DNA of 64,000 nt from Bacteroidota bacterium (GTDB lineage: Bacteria > Bacteroidota > Bacteroidia > Chitinophagales > Chitinophagaceae): assembly GCA_018267915.1 (NCBI GenBank), contig JAFDXN010000012.1:62001-126000 (forward strand), read 5' to 3'. The notes below the pieces were generated by a model, which did no database searches, was not told where the DNA came from, and was given only the letters and a program-made list of their open reading frames with translations. A program made the translations under genes and the position numbers. Of this stretch, positions 35,752 through 44,176 are shown piece after piece. The stretch's first letter is position 1. The number at the start of each line of letters is the position of its first letter.

Positions 35752-36957
35752 ATGCCAACACTGGAAGAACGACTGAAAAAATTCAATAGCAACCGTGTGC
35801 CCGAAATGGTGCAAAGGAAGTACCAGGCTATGGCGCAAAATATGTTCCGGTTTTATCGCGGCACCTGCCACCTGTTTTATGAAGATCTGCATAAGATCAA
35901 AGGTTTTCCCAAGTCACCACCAGCCTGGATATGCGGCGACCTGCACCTTGAGAACTTCGGCAGTTACAAAAGCGACAATCGCCTGGTTTACTTCGATTTG
36001 AACGATTTTGACGAGGCCATCTTAGCACCAGCGCTATGGGAAGTGGTTCGGTTAACCACCAGCATTATACTCGCTTTTGAAATACTTAAGATCGATAAGC
36101 AAAAGGCAGCAAAAATGGCCCAGCTATTCGTGAAGAGCTATGCGGCAACATTAGCAGCCGGCAAAGCTTATTATATAGAGCGGAAGACCGCCAAAGGCAT
36201 TATACAAACTTTCCTTACAGCAGTAGGCAAGCGGAAGGCAAAAAGTCTCCTTGACAGGCGCGCAATTATTAAAAAGCATATTTCCAGGATCAAGATCGAC
36301 AACAAAAAGCATTTTGAAATAGATAGCATACTAAAACGAGAACTAACACTGCTGATGGAACATTGGCTGTACCATAATCACGATGGACCGTTTAACTATC
36401 GTGTAGCTGATGTTGCGTTCCGATTGGCAGGAACGGGCAGCGTGGGGGTCAAACGATACATTTTTCTTCTGGAAAGTACGAGGCGGGAGCAGGATTATTT
36501 GCTTGTCGATATGAAGCAATCGATGGAAAGCTCCCTAAAACCCTTTGTGAAATTTACACAACCCGATTGGCAATCCCATGCGGAACGGGTGGTTAGCGTG
36601 CAACGGCGAATGCAAAATATACCGCCGGCATTGCTGAGCATAGTCGAATTTAGAGGCGAATCTTATCTTATTCAGGAGTTGCAATATGAAAAAGACAGCA
36701 TCGACTTCAACCTGATACGGGACCGATACCGTGATATATACAAGGTGATCGATGACATGGCCATACTGACCGCATCGTCACAATTGCGCAGTTCGGGGAG
36801 GCAAGGCTCCGCAATAGCCGATGCGCTTATTGCCTTCGGTAGCGACAACTCATGGCAGGAAGAGGTTTTACGATATTCGCGCGAATATGCAACCAAAACA
36901 AAAATCTATTTCCGGGAGTTTAAGCGATTATATAAGCAAGGTGTATTTTCTACCTGA
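35752..36957 (+). CDS. DUF2252-family protein (kinase-like fold)
   Basis: 401 residues of the DUF2252 family, which resembles the aminoglycoside phosphotransferase/kinase fold. Visible features are FYRGTCHLFYED (around 36-47), the catalytic-loop-like ICGDLHLENFGSY (around 61-73), the following YFDLNDFDEA (metal-binding Asp), and ALWEVVRLTTSI. No substrate is established for the family. Co-transcribed with the CinA-like gene. Confidence 0.88.
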   Translation: MPTLEERLKKFNSNRVPEMVQRKYQAMAQNMFRFYRGTCHLFYEDLHKIKGFPKSPPAWICGDLHLENFGSYKSDNRLVYFDLNDFDEAILAPALWEVVRLTTSIILAFEILKIDKQKAAKMAQLFVKSYAATLAAGKAYYIERKTAKGIIQTFLTAVGKRKAKSLLDRRAIIKKHISRIKIDNKKHFEIDSILKRELTLLMEHWLYHNHDGPFNYRVADVAFRLAGTGSVGVKRYIFLLESTRREQDYLLVDMKQSMESSLKPFVKFTQPDWQSHAERVVSVQRRMQNIPPALLSIVEFRGESYLIQELQYEKDSIDFNLIRDRYRDIYKVIDDMAILTASSQLRSSGRQGSAIADALIAFGSDNSWQEEVLRYSREYATKTKIYFREFKRLYKQGVFST

Positions 36958-37033
36958 CCGGGAGACCTCCCATGATGAGGGTTGAGGTCGCGTACAATTT
37001 TCACTGATACCGCGCCAGGAACATATTATAATT

Positions 37034-37064
37034 TTTGCTGAAAAAATTCGGCCCGATATTTTTG
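37034..37064 (+). promoter_or_regulatory. Consensus promoter of the desaturase gene
   Basis: TTTG at 37034-37037, a 19-base spacer, and TATTTTTG at 37057-37064. Transcription would start near 37071, about 39 bases before the ATG at 37110. This argues against the longer frame that begins at 37035. Confidence 0.65.
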
Positions 37065-37109
37065 GCGCGAAGGCTTGGTTTTTTTATAGCGCTTTGTCAT
37101 TTTTGCAAT

Positions 37110-38204
37110 ATGGCAAAGCTCGTTTACAACAATAAAGGAGCCGTGTTTTTTAAGGCTCTGAAAATAGACGTTGAAAACTATTTCGTAGGAAACAGGATAC
37201 GGAAAACCGGAGATTGGAGGCTATACCTTAAGTCCCTAACGTTAATGTTGATCGCCACCTGCCTGTATGTTTTCCTACTGACATCTCATTACCCGAACAT
37301 CCTGGGTATAGTTCTATCTGCAGCACTTGGGTTTATTCTTTCAGGTATAGGCTTCAACATAATGCACGATGCCAATCATGGTAGTTACTCCAGCAAGCAA
37401 TGGGTGAATGACCTTATGGGGCTTACTCTTAACGCCCTGGGCAGTAATGCTTTTATCTGGAAGCAGAAACACAATATCATTCATCATACCTATACCAACG
37501 TGGATGGCATAGACGACGATATTGCAAAGAGCCCTTTGATAAGGCAAAGTAGTACCCAGATATGGAAACCACTGCATCGCCTCCAGCACTTGTACTTATG
37601 GGTCATCTATGCGCTGAGCTCAATTTTGTGGATTTTCGTCACTGACTTTGTAAAATACGGAACAAAAAAAATATACACTACCCAATTAAAGCAGATCAAT
37701 ATAAAGGAGCACCTTATCTTCTGGCTTAGTAAAATGCTGTACGTCATATTTTATATGGTCGTACCCATCATGCTGGTAGGGTTTCAGAAGTGGCTGATAG
37801 GCTTTCTTTGCATGCATATTACCATGGGTTTATCGCTTGCCGTAGTGTTTCAGCTGGCACATGTTATCGAAGAGACAGAATTCCTGTATTTTGGCCACGA
37901 AGATGTAGTAATGGAAAATGAATGGGCGGTACATCAAATCAAGACAACAGCCAACTTTGCGCCTCAAAATTTATTCATTACCTGGTTTGTAGGTGGTCTG
38001 AATTACCAGATCGAACATCATCTTTTCCCGCGTATCAGCCACATTCACTACCCGGAACTAAGCAAAATAGTACGCGCCAAATGTGAGGAATACGGCATCC
38101 AGTATAACTGTATGCCCACTGTTGGAAGTGCTATAGCTTCGCATTACCGCCACATGAAATCGCTAGGAATAAAACCGATAAGCAACGCCGGCAGAGCCGC
38201 TTAG
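37110..38204 (+). CDS. Membrane fatty acid desaturase (linoleoyl-CoA desaturase-like)
   Basis: Di-iron acyl desaturase of 364 residues. Three histidine boxes coordinate the iron: HDANHG (around 85), HNIIHH (around 121) and IEHHLFP (around 301). Four hydrophobic helices lie between them. The frame is open from 37035, but the promoter at 37034-37064 and the family N-terminus (MAKLVYNNKGAVFFKALK) support ATG 37110. It is likely to adjust membrane fluidity; regiospecificity is not predictable. Its 3' end overlaps a nitrilase-like remnant on the other strand. Confidence 0.9.
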   Translation: MAKLVYNNKGAVFFKALKIDVENYFVGNRIRKTGDWRLYLKSLTLMLIATCLYVFLLTSHYPNILGIVLSAALGFILSGIGFNIMHDANHGSYSSKQWVNDLMGLTLNALGSNAFIWKQKHNIIHHTYTNVDGIDDDIAKSPLIRQSSTQIWKPLHRLQHLYLWVIYALSSILWIFVTDFVKYGTKKIYTTQLKQINIKEHLIFWLSKMLYVIFYMVVPIMLVGFQKWLIGFLCMHITMGLSLAVVFQLAHVIEETEFLYFGHEDVVMENEWAVHQIKTTANFAPQNLFITWFVGGLNYQIEHHLFPRISHIHYPELSKIVRAKCEEYGIQYNCMPTVGSAIASHYRHMKSLGIKPISNAGRAA

Positions 38205-38353
38205 AAACGACGTGTGTGCTTATCCCCTGTTATCAATTTTAACTGGTAGAAGTCCTTCCTCCGGTCTTTTAAGTTTCTAACGCTGCCATAACTATGCAAC
38301 TCGTGCAATAGGGAAAGATCCACCTCGGCTATAAGTATCATTTCGGCATGTGA
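38201..38353 (-). pseudogene. Carbon-nitrogen hydrolase (nitrilase-like) C-terminal remnant
   Basis: The minus strand encodes about 50 residues (AEMILIAEVDLSLLHELHSYGSVRNLKDRRKDFYQLKLI...) that read as the C-terminal end of nitrilase-superfamily amidohydrolases (typically ..AEVDL..L...R..G.V.NLRDRR.DLY). Upstream in frame the similarity stops, and the catalytic Glu, Lys and Cys regions are absent. An open frame extends to 38464 but its start is not family-like. I read it as a truncated remnant. Confidence 0.4.
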
Positions 38354-38433
38354 GATTACTTTCCGATACAGAAAGTAACTTATCAATACTGGAGCGGCTT
38401 TCAATTGATTGGGGTACAAATAAGTGGAAAAAC

Positions 38434-38718
38434 CTATTTGGCATTCCGAAAAATTGCATTCCATATGTTGGGTAAAGACTTAACACATTCGCTTTGTTCC
38501 CTATGATCCCCTTCTTTAATCGCGGGCGTACCAATATATACCTTACTTTCTTCCAAACTTATAGGAAAACCACTTTGAAAAAGTATTTTGGCCCCTTTCG
38601 GTATTGTAACCTCCTTATTAACTACCTGACTTTCTATAATTACGCTGTCTTCAATGATCACCGTGCCTGCAATACCAACATGAGATTCAATGACACAATT
38701 TTAGGTTTCCACCTCCAT
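38434..38718 (-). pseudogene. LpxD-like left-handed beta-helix remnant
   Basis: The minus strand encodes hexapeptide-repeat sequence (NCVIESHVGIAGTVIIEDSVIIES..., then VTIPKGAKILFQSGFP...KVYIGTPAI). It resembles the C-terminal rungs and end of LpxD-type acyltransferases (QVGIVGH..., AQSGV..., G.PA). An in-frame TAA at about 38703 interrupts it after MEVET, and the N-terminal domain is missing. The longest open part starts at 38661. Together with the adjacent nitrilase remnant it marks a decayed stretch between the desaturase and DUF6671 genes. Confidence 0.35.
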
Positions 38719-38739
38719 TAAGATTTTGATATTAGAAAA

Positions 38740-39588
38740 TCAAGGATTACACCAGTCGCAGTACATTGGAGATTCTTGTGTTTTAGAATGAGGATACAAA
38801 CTTTCTCTTCTAGCACCACACTTCTGACAGCCACAAATGTATGCTAGTGTGCTTCTTGTGGGCATACCACATGCTTCGCAAGGTAGGCCTTCACGAACGT
38901 CCACTACATCAAAACCTGGGGCAGTACATGCGGGACATTTTTTATTAATTGACTCTATTAGTCTTTTCGTTGCGTTCTTTATCACATTCATCCTTGTTGG
39001 ATTATGCAATGCCCTCATGTCAGTTTCTAAAAAAACGCCGCCATATTTGCCTAACAATATATCAACTAAGGTCTTTAAATTATTCCAGGAGTTAATTCCT
39101 TTCACCATGTTACTTATGTCGTCTTTATCCCTTCTTAATATTAACGAGTGGGATGGAAAGCATACTTCTTCTGCAAAATTTTTGACCTCTTCCCATGTAT
39201 GTAGGCGGCCCGCCTTGAAGTTGGTATCGGTAGTTAGCTCCCTGACTTTAATTTCAAGGCCATACTCCATATCAATTAGCAGGATAATTTCATCATCTGC
39301 CGGGAGAAAGGGAACAGTAGGATGCGACCCAAATGATCCCTCGCTAGCGACAGCTAAAGAACAACCATATCGCTTCATCGCGGCTCTGCACTTCATTCTT
39401 GCTGCCTCAACAGGATTAGGATTTCTCTCAACCTCTCCCGTAAATGTTCCAAAACAATCTGTATTAAAACCGTTGACTTCAACAATAGTTACACCCAACT
39501 CAGCCTCAAGGATTGGCGCCATAACTGCTTCTTTATTGTGCATAGTAGCTATCACCAGATCACGTCCCTTAAAGGTGTGATTGTCCAT
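38740..39588 (-). CDS. DUF6671-family protein with C-terminal zinc-ribbon cysteines
   Basis: The 282 residues begin RDLVIATMHNKEAVMAPILEAELGVTIVEVNGFNTDCFGTFTGEVER, a pattern I recognise as DUF6671. A C-terminal cysteine-rich region follows (CPAC at ~226, CEAC at ~245, CGCQKCG at ~260, CDWC near the end), enough for two zinc sites. Ser-Glu-Gly-Ser-Phe-Gly-x-His (around 91-98) looks like a conserved active or binding site. Function unknown. It follows the small unknown gene by 24 bases and may be the last gene of the purK-purE-icd unit. This region is AT-richer than the flanks. Confidence 0.75.
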   Translation of the reverse strand: MDNHTFKGRDLVIATMHNKEAVMAPILEAELGVTIVEVNGFNTDCFGTFTGEVERNPNPVEAARMKCRAAMKRYGCSLAVASEGSFGSHPTVPFLPADDEIILLIDMEYGLEIKVRELTTDTNFKAGRLHTWEEVKNFAEEVCFPSHSLILRRDKDDISNMVKGINSWNNLKTLVDILLGKYGGVFLETDMRALHNPTRMNVIKNATKRLIESINKKCPACTAPGFDVVDVREGLPCEACGMPTRSTLAYICGCQKCGARRESLYPHSKTQESPMYCDWCNP

Positions 39589-39612
39589 AATTTATCGTTA
39601 TGTGGAAAACAA

Positions 39613-39885
39613 TTACGAGTTATGATAATCAGGACAAAACTCTAGGGTTAGTTTAGCATGCAGTGCAACGTGCTTATATCCACTTTGAGTTAAAAGTCTG
39701 GATATCGCACGTTGATCATGTTCCAATTCATTCACTCTTTTTTCACAGTGTTTAATGTCTTCTTCTGATAAGACCGAAGTATCAATCTTTGCAATTTGAA
39801 AGTCGGTTTTGACCTTGAATATTTTGGCAAGCAACTGCTCTGCTTCTTGAATGGTATATCTACCATTTATCAATATTGATTCCAT
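39613..39885 (-). CDS. Unknown 90-aa protein
   Basis: A small, soluble, mostly helical protein (MESILINGRYTIQEAEQLLAKIFKVKTDF...), with a charged middle (EEDIKHCEKRVNELEHDQRAISRLL) likely to form a helix pair or coiled coil. I do not recognise a family. It sits between icd and the DUF6671 gene on the same strand with gaps of 26 and 24 bases, so co-transcription is plausible. Confidence 0.6.
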   Translation of the reverse strand: MESILINGRYTIQEAEQLLAKIFKVKTDFQIAKIDTSVLSEEDIKHCEKRVNELEHDQRAISRLLTQSGYKHVALHAKLTLEFCPDYHNS

Positions 39886-39911
39886 AGCATTCTCTTTTTA
39901 TAAGTCATTTT

Positions 39912-41405
39912 TTATTGTCCTTGTCCTGCGCTAAAAGATTGTTGCCCGTCTATCACATAAAGATTCTCTGTCTTTATAATCTCAAGCTTTCTATGGTGAA
40001 TTTTCTGGAGCAGATCGATTACAACCTGATAATTCACACCTTGTTGCAAATCTCTTGCAAACCGACAACGCCAATGGTCAGTGCAAAATGTCTCGGGAAA
40101 ACCATTAGGCCAAACTTTCGTGCCGCGATTAGTAATCATCGTTAACTTCATTCCATACGATTCTACATCCGATAGCAAAGAGGCAAGATTTTCAGGATTT
40201 CTGTCCTTAAACTGTAAGAACACATCTACACCGATAAGCTCTCTTAATGCGGGCTTGACCTCAGAAATCCGAATGTTAAAATCTTTATTGCCATCTCCAT
40301 AGTCAACCTGTTTGAATTTCTGGGGCAACATACCTAATCGCGTAATTACCGCTTCCGCAAATTCCTTTGTCCCAACAATTTCCTTTGACACGCCACTATT
40401 ATATATATCCTCTGTGTGTATCCCGTCTTCTATTGTTCTTAGCCATGCATTATGTATCTTCTCTGCGATATCAGATTGCTTTATATGAACGAGCATTTGA
40501 ATTGCTGCCAGTAACAAGCCGGATGGATTAGCTTTATTAGCTCCGGCAATATCTGGTGCCGATCCATGAATTGCTTCAAACATTGCAAAGCCTTCGCCTA
40601 TGTTTGCACTTCCTGCCAGACCAACTGAGCCGGTAATCTGTGCGGCAACATCACTAAGTATGTCTCCATAAAGGTTCGGCATAACTATCACATCAAATAT
40701 CTCGGGAGTCTCTGCCAGCTTAGCTGCACCTATATCCACTATCCAATGCTCCTTCTCCAGATCAGGATACTCTTCGCCTATACGGTCAAATGTTTTATGA
40801 AAAAGGCCGTCGGTCATTTTCATTATATTGTCTTTAGTAAAGCAGGTGACTTTTTTTCGCCCGTAAGCACGAGCATATTCGAACGCATATCTTACAATCT
40901 TTTCCGTTCCTGGCTTAGAGATCAACTTCAGACATTGAACCACTTCATCGGTCTGCTGATGCTCGATACCGCCATAAAGATCTTCTTCATTCTCTCTTAC
41001 GATGACCACATCCATGATGGGATGTTTAGTATGTATGTACGGATGATATGACACACAAGGACGAACATTCGCATATAACCCAAGTACCTTTCTCGTAGTT
41101 ACATTCAGGCTTTTGAATCCTCCTCCTTGTGGGGTTGTAATCGGAGCTTTCAAAAAGACTTTTGTTCTCCTTAATGAATCCCAGGCTTCATTTCTTATGC
41201 CCGAGGAATTGCCTCCTAAATAAACCCTCTCACCAATTTCTATCTCCTCGATATCGAGTTTCGCACCTGCGGCATTTAAAATTTTCAGGGTAGCACCCAT
41301 TATTTCCGGGCCAATTCCGTCACCATAGGCTACGGTTATGGGCGTTGCGGAAAAACTTCTTTTTGTGATCTTACTCTTGGGAAGAGATTTTGTTGAGGTT
41401 GTCAT
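39912..41405 (-). CDS. icd: Isocitrate dehydrogenase, Thermus-type with C-terminal extension
   Basis: Decarboxylating beta-hydroxyacid dehydrogenase: isocitrate to 2-oxoglutarate plus CO2. The N-terminal ~340 residues contain TVAYGDGIGPEI, the substrate loop KAPITTPQGGGFKSLNVTTRK, VIVRENEEDLYGGIEH, MPNLYGDILSDVAAQITGSVGLAGSAN and EAIHGSAPDIAGANKANPSG. A ~150-residue C-terminal extension follows, as in the 496-residue Thermus thermophilus enzyme; E. coli Icd lacks it. At 497 residues the match in architecture is good. The coenzyme is probably NADP, from family only. It lies 10 bases after purE in a unit headed by purK. Confidence 0.9.
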   Translation of the reverse strand: MTTSTKSLPKSKITKRSFSATPITVAYGDGIGPEIMGATLKILNAAGAKLDIEEIEIGERVYLGGNSSGIRNEAWDSLRRTKVFLKAPITTPQGGGFKSLNVTTRKVLGLYANVRPCVSYHPYIHTKHPIMDVVIVRENEEDLYGGIEHQQTDEVVQCLKLISKPGTEKIVRYAFEYARAYGRKKVTCFTKDNIMKMTDGLFHKTFDRIGEEYPDLEKEHWIVDIGAAKLAETPEIFDVIVMPNLYGDILSDVAAQITGSVGLAGSANIGEGFAMFEAIHGSAPDIAGANKANPSGLLLAAIQMLVHIKQSDIAEKIHNAWLRTIEDGIHTEDIYNSGVSKEIVGTKEFAEAVITRLGMLPQKFKQVDYGDGNKDFNIRISEVKPALRELIGVDVFLQFKDRNPENLASLLSDVESYGMKLTMITNRGTKVWPNGFPETFCTDHWRCRFARDLQQGVNYQVVIDLLQKIHHRKLEIIKTENLYVIDGQQSFSAGQGQ

Positions 41406-41415
41406 ATACTATATT

Positions 41416-41913
41416 CTATTTTTTGTTTACTATGCGATTTTGCTCTTCAACTTTTTGTTTGTTTGCAATTTTCAGCTCTTTCAATTTTTCGCTAATACCT
41501 GCATCGCCAATTGCCAATATTTGAGCGGCCAATATGGCCGCATTGTGTGCATTGTCTATTGCTACCGTAGCGACCGGAACATCATTTGGCATTTGCACAA
41601 TAGAGAGAAGCGAGTCCAAACCATCGATAGAGTTACGGGACCTTACCGGTACACCAATTACCGGAACAGTAGTAAGTGCCGCCATCATACCTGGCAGGTG
41701 GGCTGCACCGCCGGCGCCCGCAATTACAATCGCCACTCCTCTATCGTCTAGCGTCCTGGCATAGTCAAACATCCACTCGGGGCTACGGTGTGCCGACACA
41801 ACCAAAAAATCATATTCAATACCCATTTTCTCAAATACCCAGGTAGCCGGGCGCATTATTTCCGCGTCCGAACCGCTACCCATGATTATTGCTACTTTCT
41901 TATGCATGACCAC
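41416..41913 (-). CDS. purE: N5-carboxyaminoimidazole ribonucleotide mutase
   Basis: Class I PurE moves the carboxyl group of N5-CAIR to carbon 4, giving CAIR in purine synthesis. Motifs are IIMGSGSDAEIM (residues ~9-20), VVSAHRSPEWM (~38-48), AGAGGAAHLPGMMA (~65-78) and the VPVRSRNSIDGLDSLLSIVQMP segment. 165 residues is normal. Start ATG at 41913 or 41907; either overlaps the purK end, so the pair is translationally coupled. Confidence 0.95.
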   Translation of the reverse strand: MVMHKKVAIIMGSGSDAEIMRPATWVFEKMGIEYDFLVVSAHRSPEWMFDYARTLDDRGVAIVIAGAGGAAHLPGMMAALTTVPVIGVPVRSRNSIDGLDSLLSIVQMPNDVPVATVAIDNAHNAAILAAQILAIGDAGISEKLKELKIANKQKVEEQNRIVNKK

Positions 41914-43033
41914 ATTTTAAAATATGCCTTATCATTATCGACTTTGCAATCGCTTCTTCTCTCTGCACATCGGTAATAGTAATATGCCCCATCTTGCGAC
42001 CTTCTATACCACCGCGCTTACCATACCAATGCAAGTGTACATTATCCGCAAAGAGAATCGTTTTTAACGCATTCATTATTGCCTGCTTTCTATGAGCTGC
42101 CGGCTCAAGTATGTTTATCATAGCTGAAGGCATAGTGCTGTCCGTCCTACCCATAGGAAGACCCAGTATTAGTCTGATTTGTTGTTCGAATTGAGACGTT
42201 CTGGCTGCTTCGATTGTGTGGTGTCCGCTATTATGTGGTCGAGGTGCAAGTTCATTGACATAAACCTTTCCATTACTGGCAACAAACATTTCCACTGCCA
42301 TAATTCCAGTAAGATCCACAGCTTTTGCCACCTGCTTCGCTATCGTACAGATCCTTACCGCGGTATCGTTGTCTAAGTCGGCTGGGCATATCTGGAAGTC
42401 AAGCAACATGCGTTCCTCATCAAAAACCATATGTACCGGATCATAACATTCAATGATTCCGCTTTCGCTTCTCGATACTATAACCGATATTTCCTGCCTG
42501 ATGTCTACTAATTCTTCGAGCACACACGGTCCGTTAAATGCTTTTGATATGTCCTCTACTGTTCGTAGTTTTAATACGCCCCTCCCATCATACCCTTGAG
42601 TACATTTTTTTAACACTGCGGGAAGTTTATCGGCATGCCTTGAAAGTTCCTCCTTATCTGTTATTAGCCAACCCATTGCTACCGGTATATCAAATTTTTT
42701 AAGATATTCTTTTTGTAGGTATTTATCTTGAATTATCTCCAGGGTTTCAGGCGAAGGGTATACTTTTACACCAATGTCTCTTAATCTCTTGAGAGCTGTT
42801 ACATCTACGGCCTCTTTTTCAATCGTAACTATATCCAGGTTCTTTCCAAAGTTGACTACATCTTCGAATTTTAAAGGATCGCCCAAGTGGAAGGAATTAC
42901 TATATCTTGAACAAGGGGCTTCAGGATCAATGTCCAGAACTGATACATTCAGTCCAAAGTCTATTGCATATCTGATCAACATTGAACCAAGCTGACCCCC
43001 TCCGATTATTCCAATTTTTATTTCTTCAAACAT
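41900..43033 (-). CDS. purK: N5-carboxyaminoimidazole ribonucleotide synthase
   Basis: ATP-grasp enzyme that makes N5-CAIR from AIR, bicarbonate and ATP. The start MFEEIKIGIIGGGQLGSMLIRYA fits the family; an ATG ten codons earlier (43063) is also open but unlike other PurKs. ATP-grasp features KCTQGYDGRGVLKL (around 140-153), EELVDIRQEISVIVSR, and NELAPRPHNSGHHTIEA are present. The gene is divergent from the LysR-type regulator with about 80-110 bases between. Confidence 0.94.
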   Translation of the reverse strand: MFEEIKIGIIGGGQLGSMLIRYAIDFGLNVSVLDIDPEAPCSRYSNSFHLGDPLKFEDVVNFGKNLDIVTIEKEAVDVTALKRLRDIGVKVYPSPETLEIIQDKYLQKEYLKKFDIPVAMGWLITDKEELSRHADKLPAVLKKCTQGYDGRGVLKLRTVEDISKAFNGPCVLEELVDIRQEISVIVSRSESGIIECYDPVHMVFDEERMLLDFQICPADLDNDTAVRICTIAKQVAKAVDLTGIMAVEMFVASNGKVYVNELAPRPHNSGHHTIEAARTSQFEQQIRLILGLPMGRTDSTMPSAMINILEPAAHRKQAIMNALKTILFADNVHLHWYGKRGGIEGRKMGHITITDVQREEAIAKSIMIRHILKCGHA

Positions 43034-43108
43034 ATTGCTTAAGTTTTTTTGCTTTCCCGCCATTGTTCTCGGTGCAAATGTCTCATTAGCATTTCATTTA
43101 TTTTTATT

Positions 43109-43116
43109 TAACTTTG
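43109..43116 (+). promoter_or_regulatory. Candidate -7 element of the LysR gene
   Basis: TAACTTTG matches TAnnTTTG 24 bases before the start at 43141. No TTTG lies at the expected -33 distance. LysR regulators usually bind such short divergent gaps, so the purK promoter and operator should also lie within 43034-43140. Confidence 0.4.
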
Positions 43117-43140
43117 ATATGAAAATCATAAATTTTATTT

Positions 43141-44064
43141 ATGAACTATACGCTAAACCAATTGAAGATATTCCTTAAGGTTACCCAAACTGCCAGTATA
43201 ACTAAGGCTGCTGAGGAGTTGCATCTTACACAACCCGCGGTATCAATCCAGCTTAAAAACTTCCAAGATCAATTTGAAATTCCACTAACTGAGGTTGTCG
43301 GAAGACAGCTATATGTTACTGACTTTGGAAAAGAAATCGCAGTAACTGCTGAACAAATTTTAGAAGGAGTAAACACGCTTAATTTCAAAACACATGCTCA
43401 CAAAGGGCAGCTAACCGGAAGGCTAAAAATATCAATCGTTTCTACAGGAAAATATGTAATGCCATATTTCTTGGCTGACTTTTTAAAACTGCACCCGGCG
43501 ATTGAGCTTGTAATGGATGTTACCAATAAAGCCAAAGTAATAGAGAGTCTTGAAAAAAATGAGGTCGATTTTTCTCTTGTCTCTGTCCTACCCGAATCAG
43601 TAGCTTTAGATTTCGTAAAGCTTATGCAGAATAAGCTATTTCTAGTTGCAAATCGGGATAATGAATTTACTAAAAGTAGTTACAGCAATACAATTTTTCA
43701 ACAAATGCCTCTGATATACCGGGAGCAGGGTTCTGCAACCAGACTAGTCATGGAGCGCTTTCTGCAGAACAATAATATACCAACCCTAAAAAAAATAGAA
43801 TTGACTTCAAATGAGGCAGTAAAACAAGCGGTAATAGCCGGCATTGGATATTCAATAATGCCCTTGATAGGCATTAAAAATGAGCTGGGGACTGGGGAGC
43901 TTCAAATAATTCCTTTGAAAAGATTGCCCATTAGAACTCACTGGCATCTCGTTTGGTTAAAGAACAAAAGGTTCTCGGCTGCAGCAAACTCATACCTGAA
44001 TTATCTAAGAAGCGAAAAAGACAATATCATTCGAAATAAGTTTGACTGGTTTGAGAAATATTAG
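43141..44064 (+). CDS. LysR-type transcriptional regulator, CbbR-like
   Basis: 307 residues with the N-terminal winged HTH (LNQLKIFLKVTQTASITKAAEELHLTQPAVSIQLKNFQ, in part, residues ~5-42) and a periplasmic-binding-like effector domain. The segment LKISIVSTGKYVMPYFLADFLKLHPAIEL is the pattern of the CbbR subgroup, which controls CO2-fixation and bicarbonate-related genes. It is divergently transcribed from purK-purE-icd and so is their likely regulator. Base composition is AT-rich like its neighbours. Confidence 0.88.
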   Translation: MNYTLNQLKIFLKVTQTASITKAAEELHLTQPAVSIQLKNFQDQFEIPLTEVVGRQLYVTDFGKEIAVTAEQILEGVNTLNFKTHAHKGQLTGRLKISIVSTGKYVMPYFLADFLKLHPAIELVMDVTNKAKVIESLEKNEVDFSLVSVLPESVALDFVKLMQNKLFLVANRDNEFTKSSYSNTIFQQMPLIYREQGSATRLVMERFLQNNNIPTLKKIELTSNEAVKQAVIAGIGYSIMPLIGIKNELGTGELQIIPLKRLPIRTHWHLVWLKNKRFSAAANSYLNYLRSEKDNIIRNKFDWFEKY

Positions 44065-44176
44065 TCTCCCTGGTTCGAAATAGTCTGACTGCAAATGGAC
44101 TTTCAGCAACCATCGTTAAATATTGCTTTGTCTGTTATTGATTCAAATTAATGTAGCGTGCGGCCTAACTGTCAAC

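Noticed and set aside
36964..36989. Inverted repeat GACCTC/GAGGTC after the DUF2252 gene as a terminator
   Set aside because: Only six pairs with a 14-base loop and no T-run.
37035..37109. Upstream start of the desaturase gene
   Set aside because: It would begin within a consensus promoter, and family members begin at the MAKLVYNN position.
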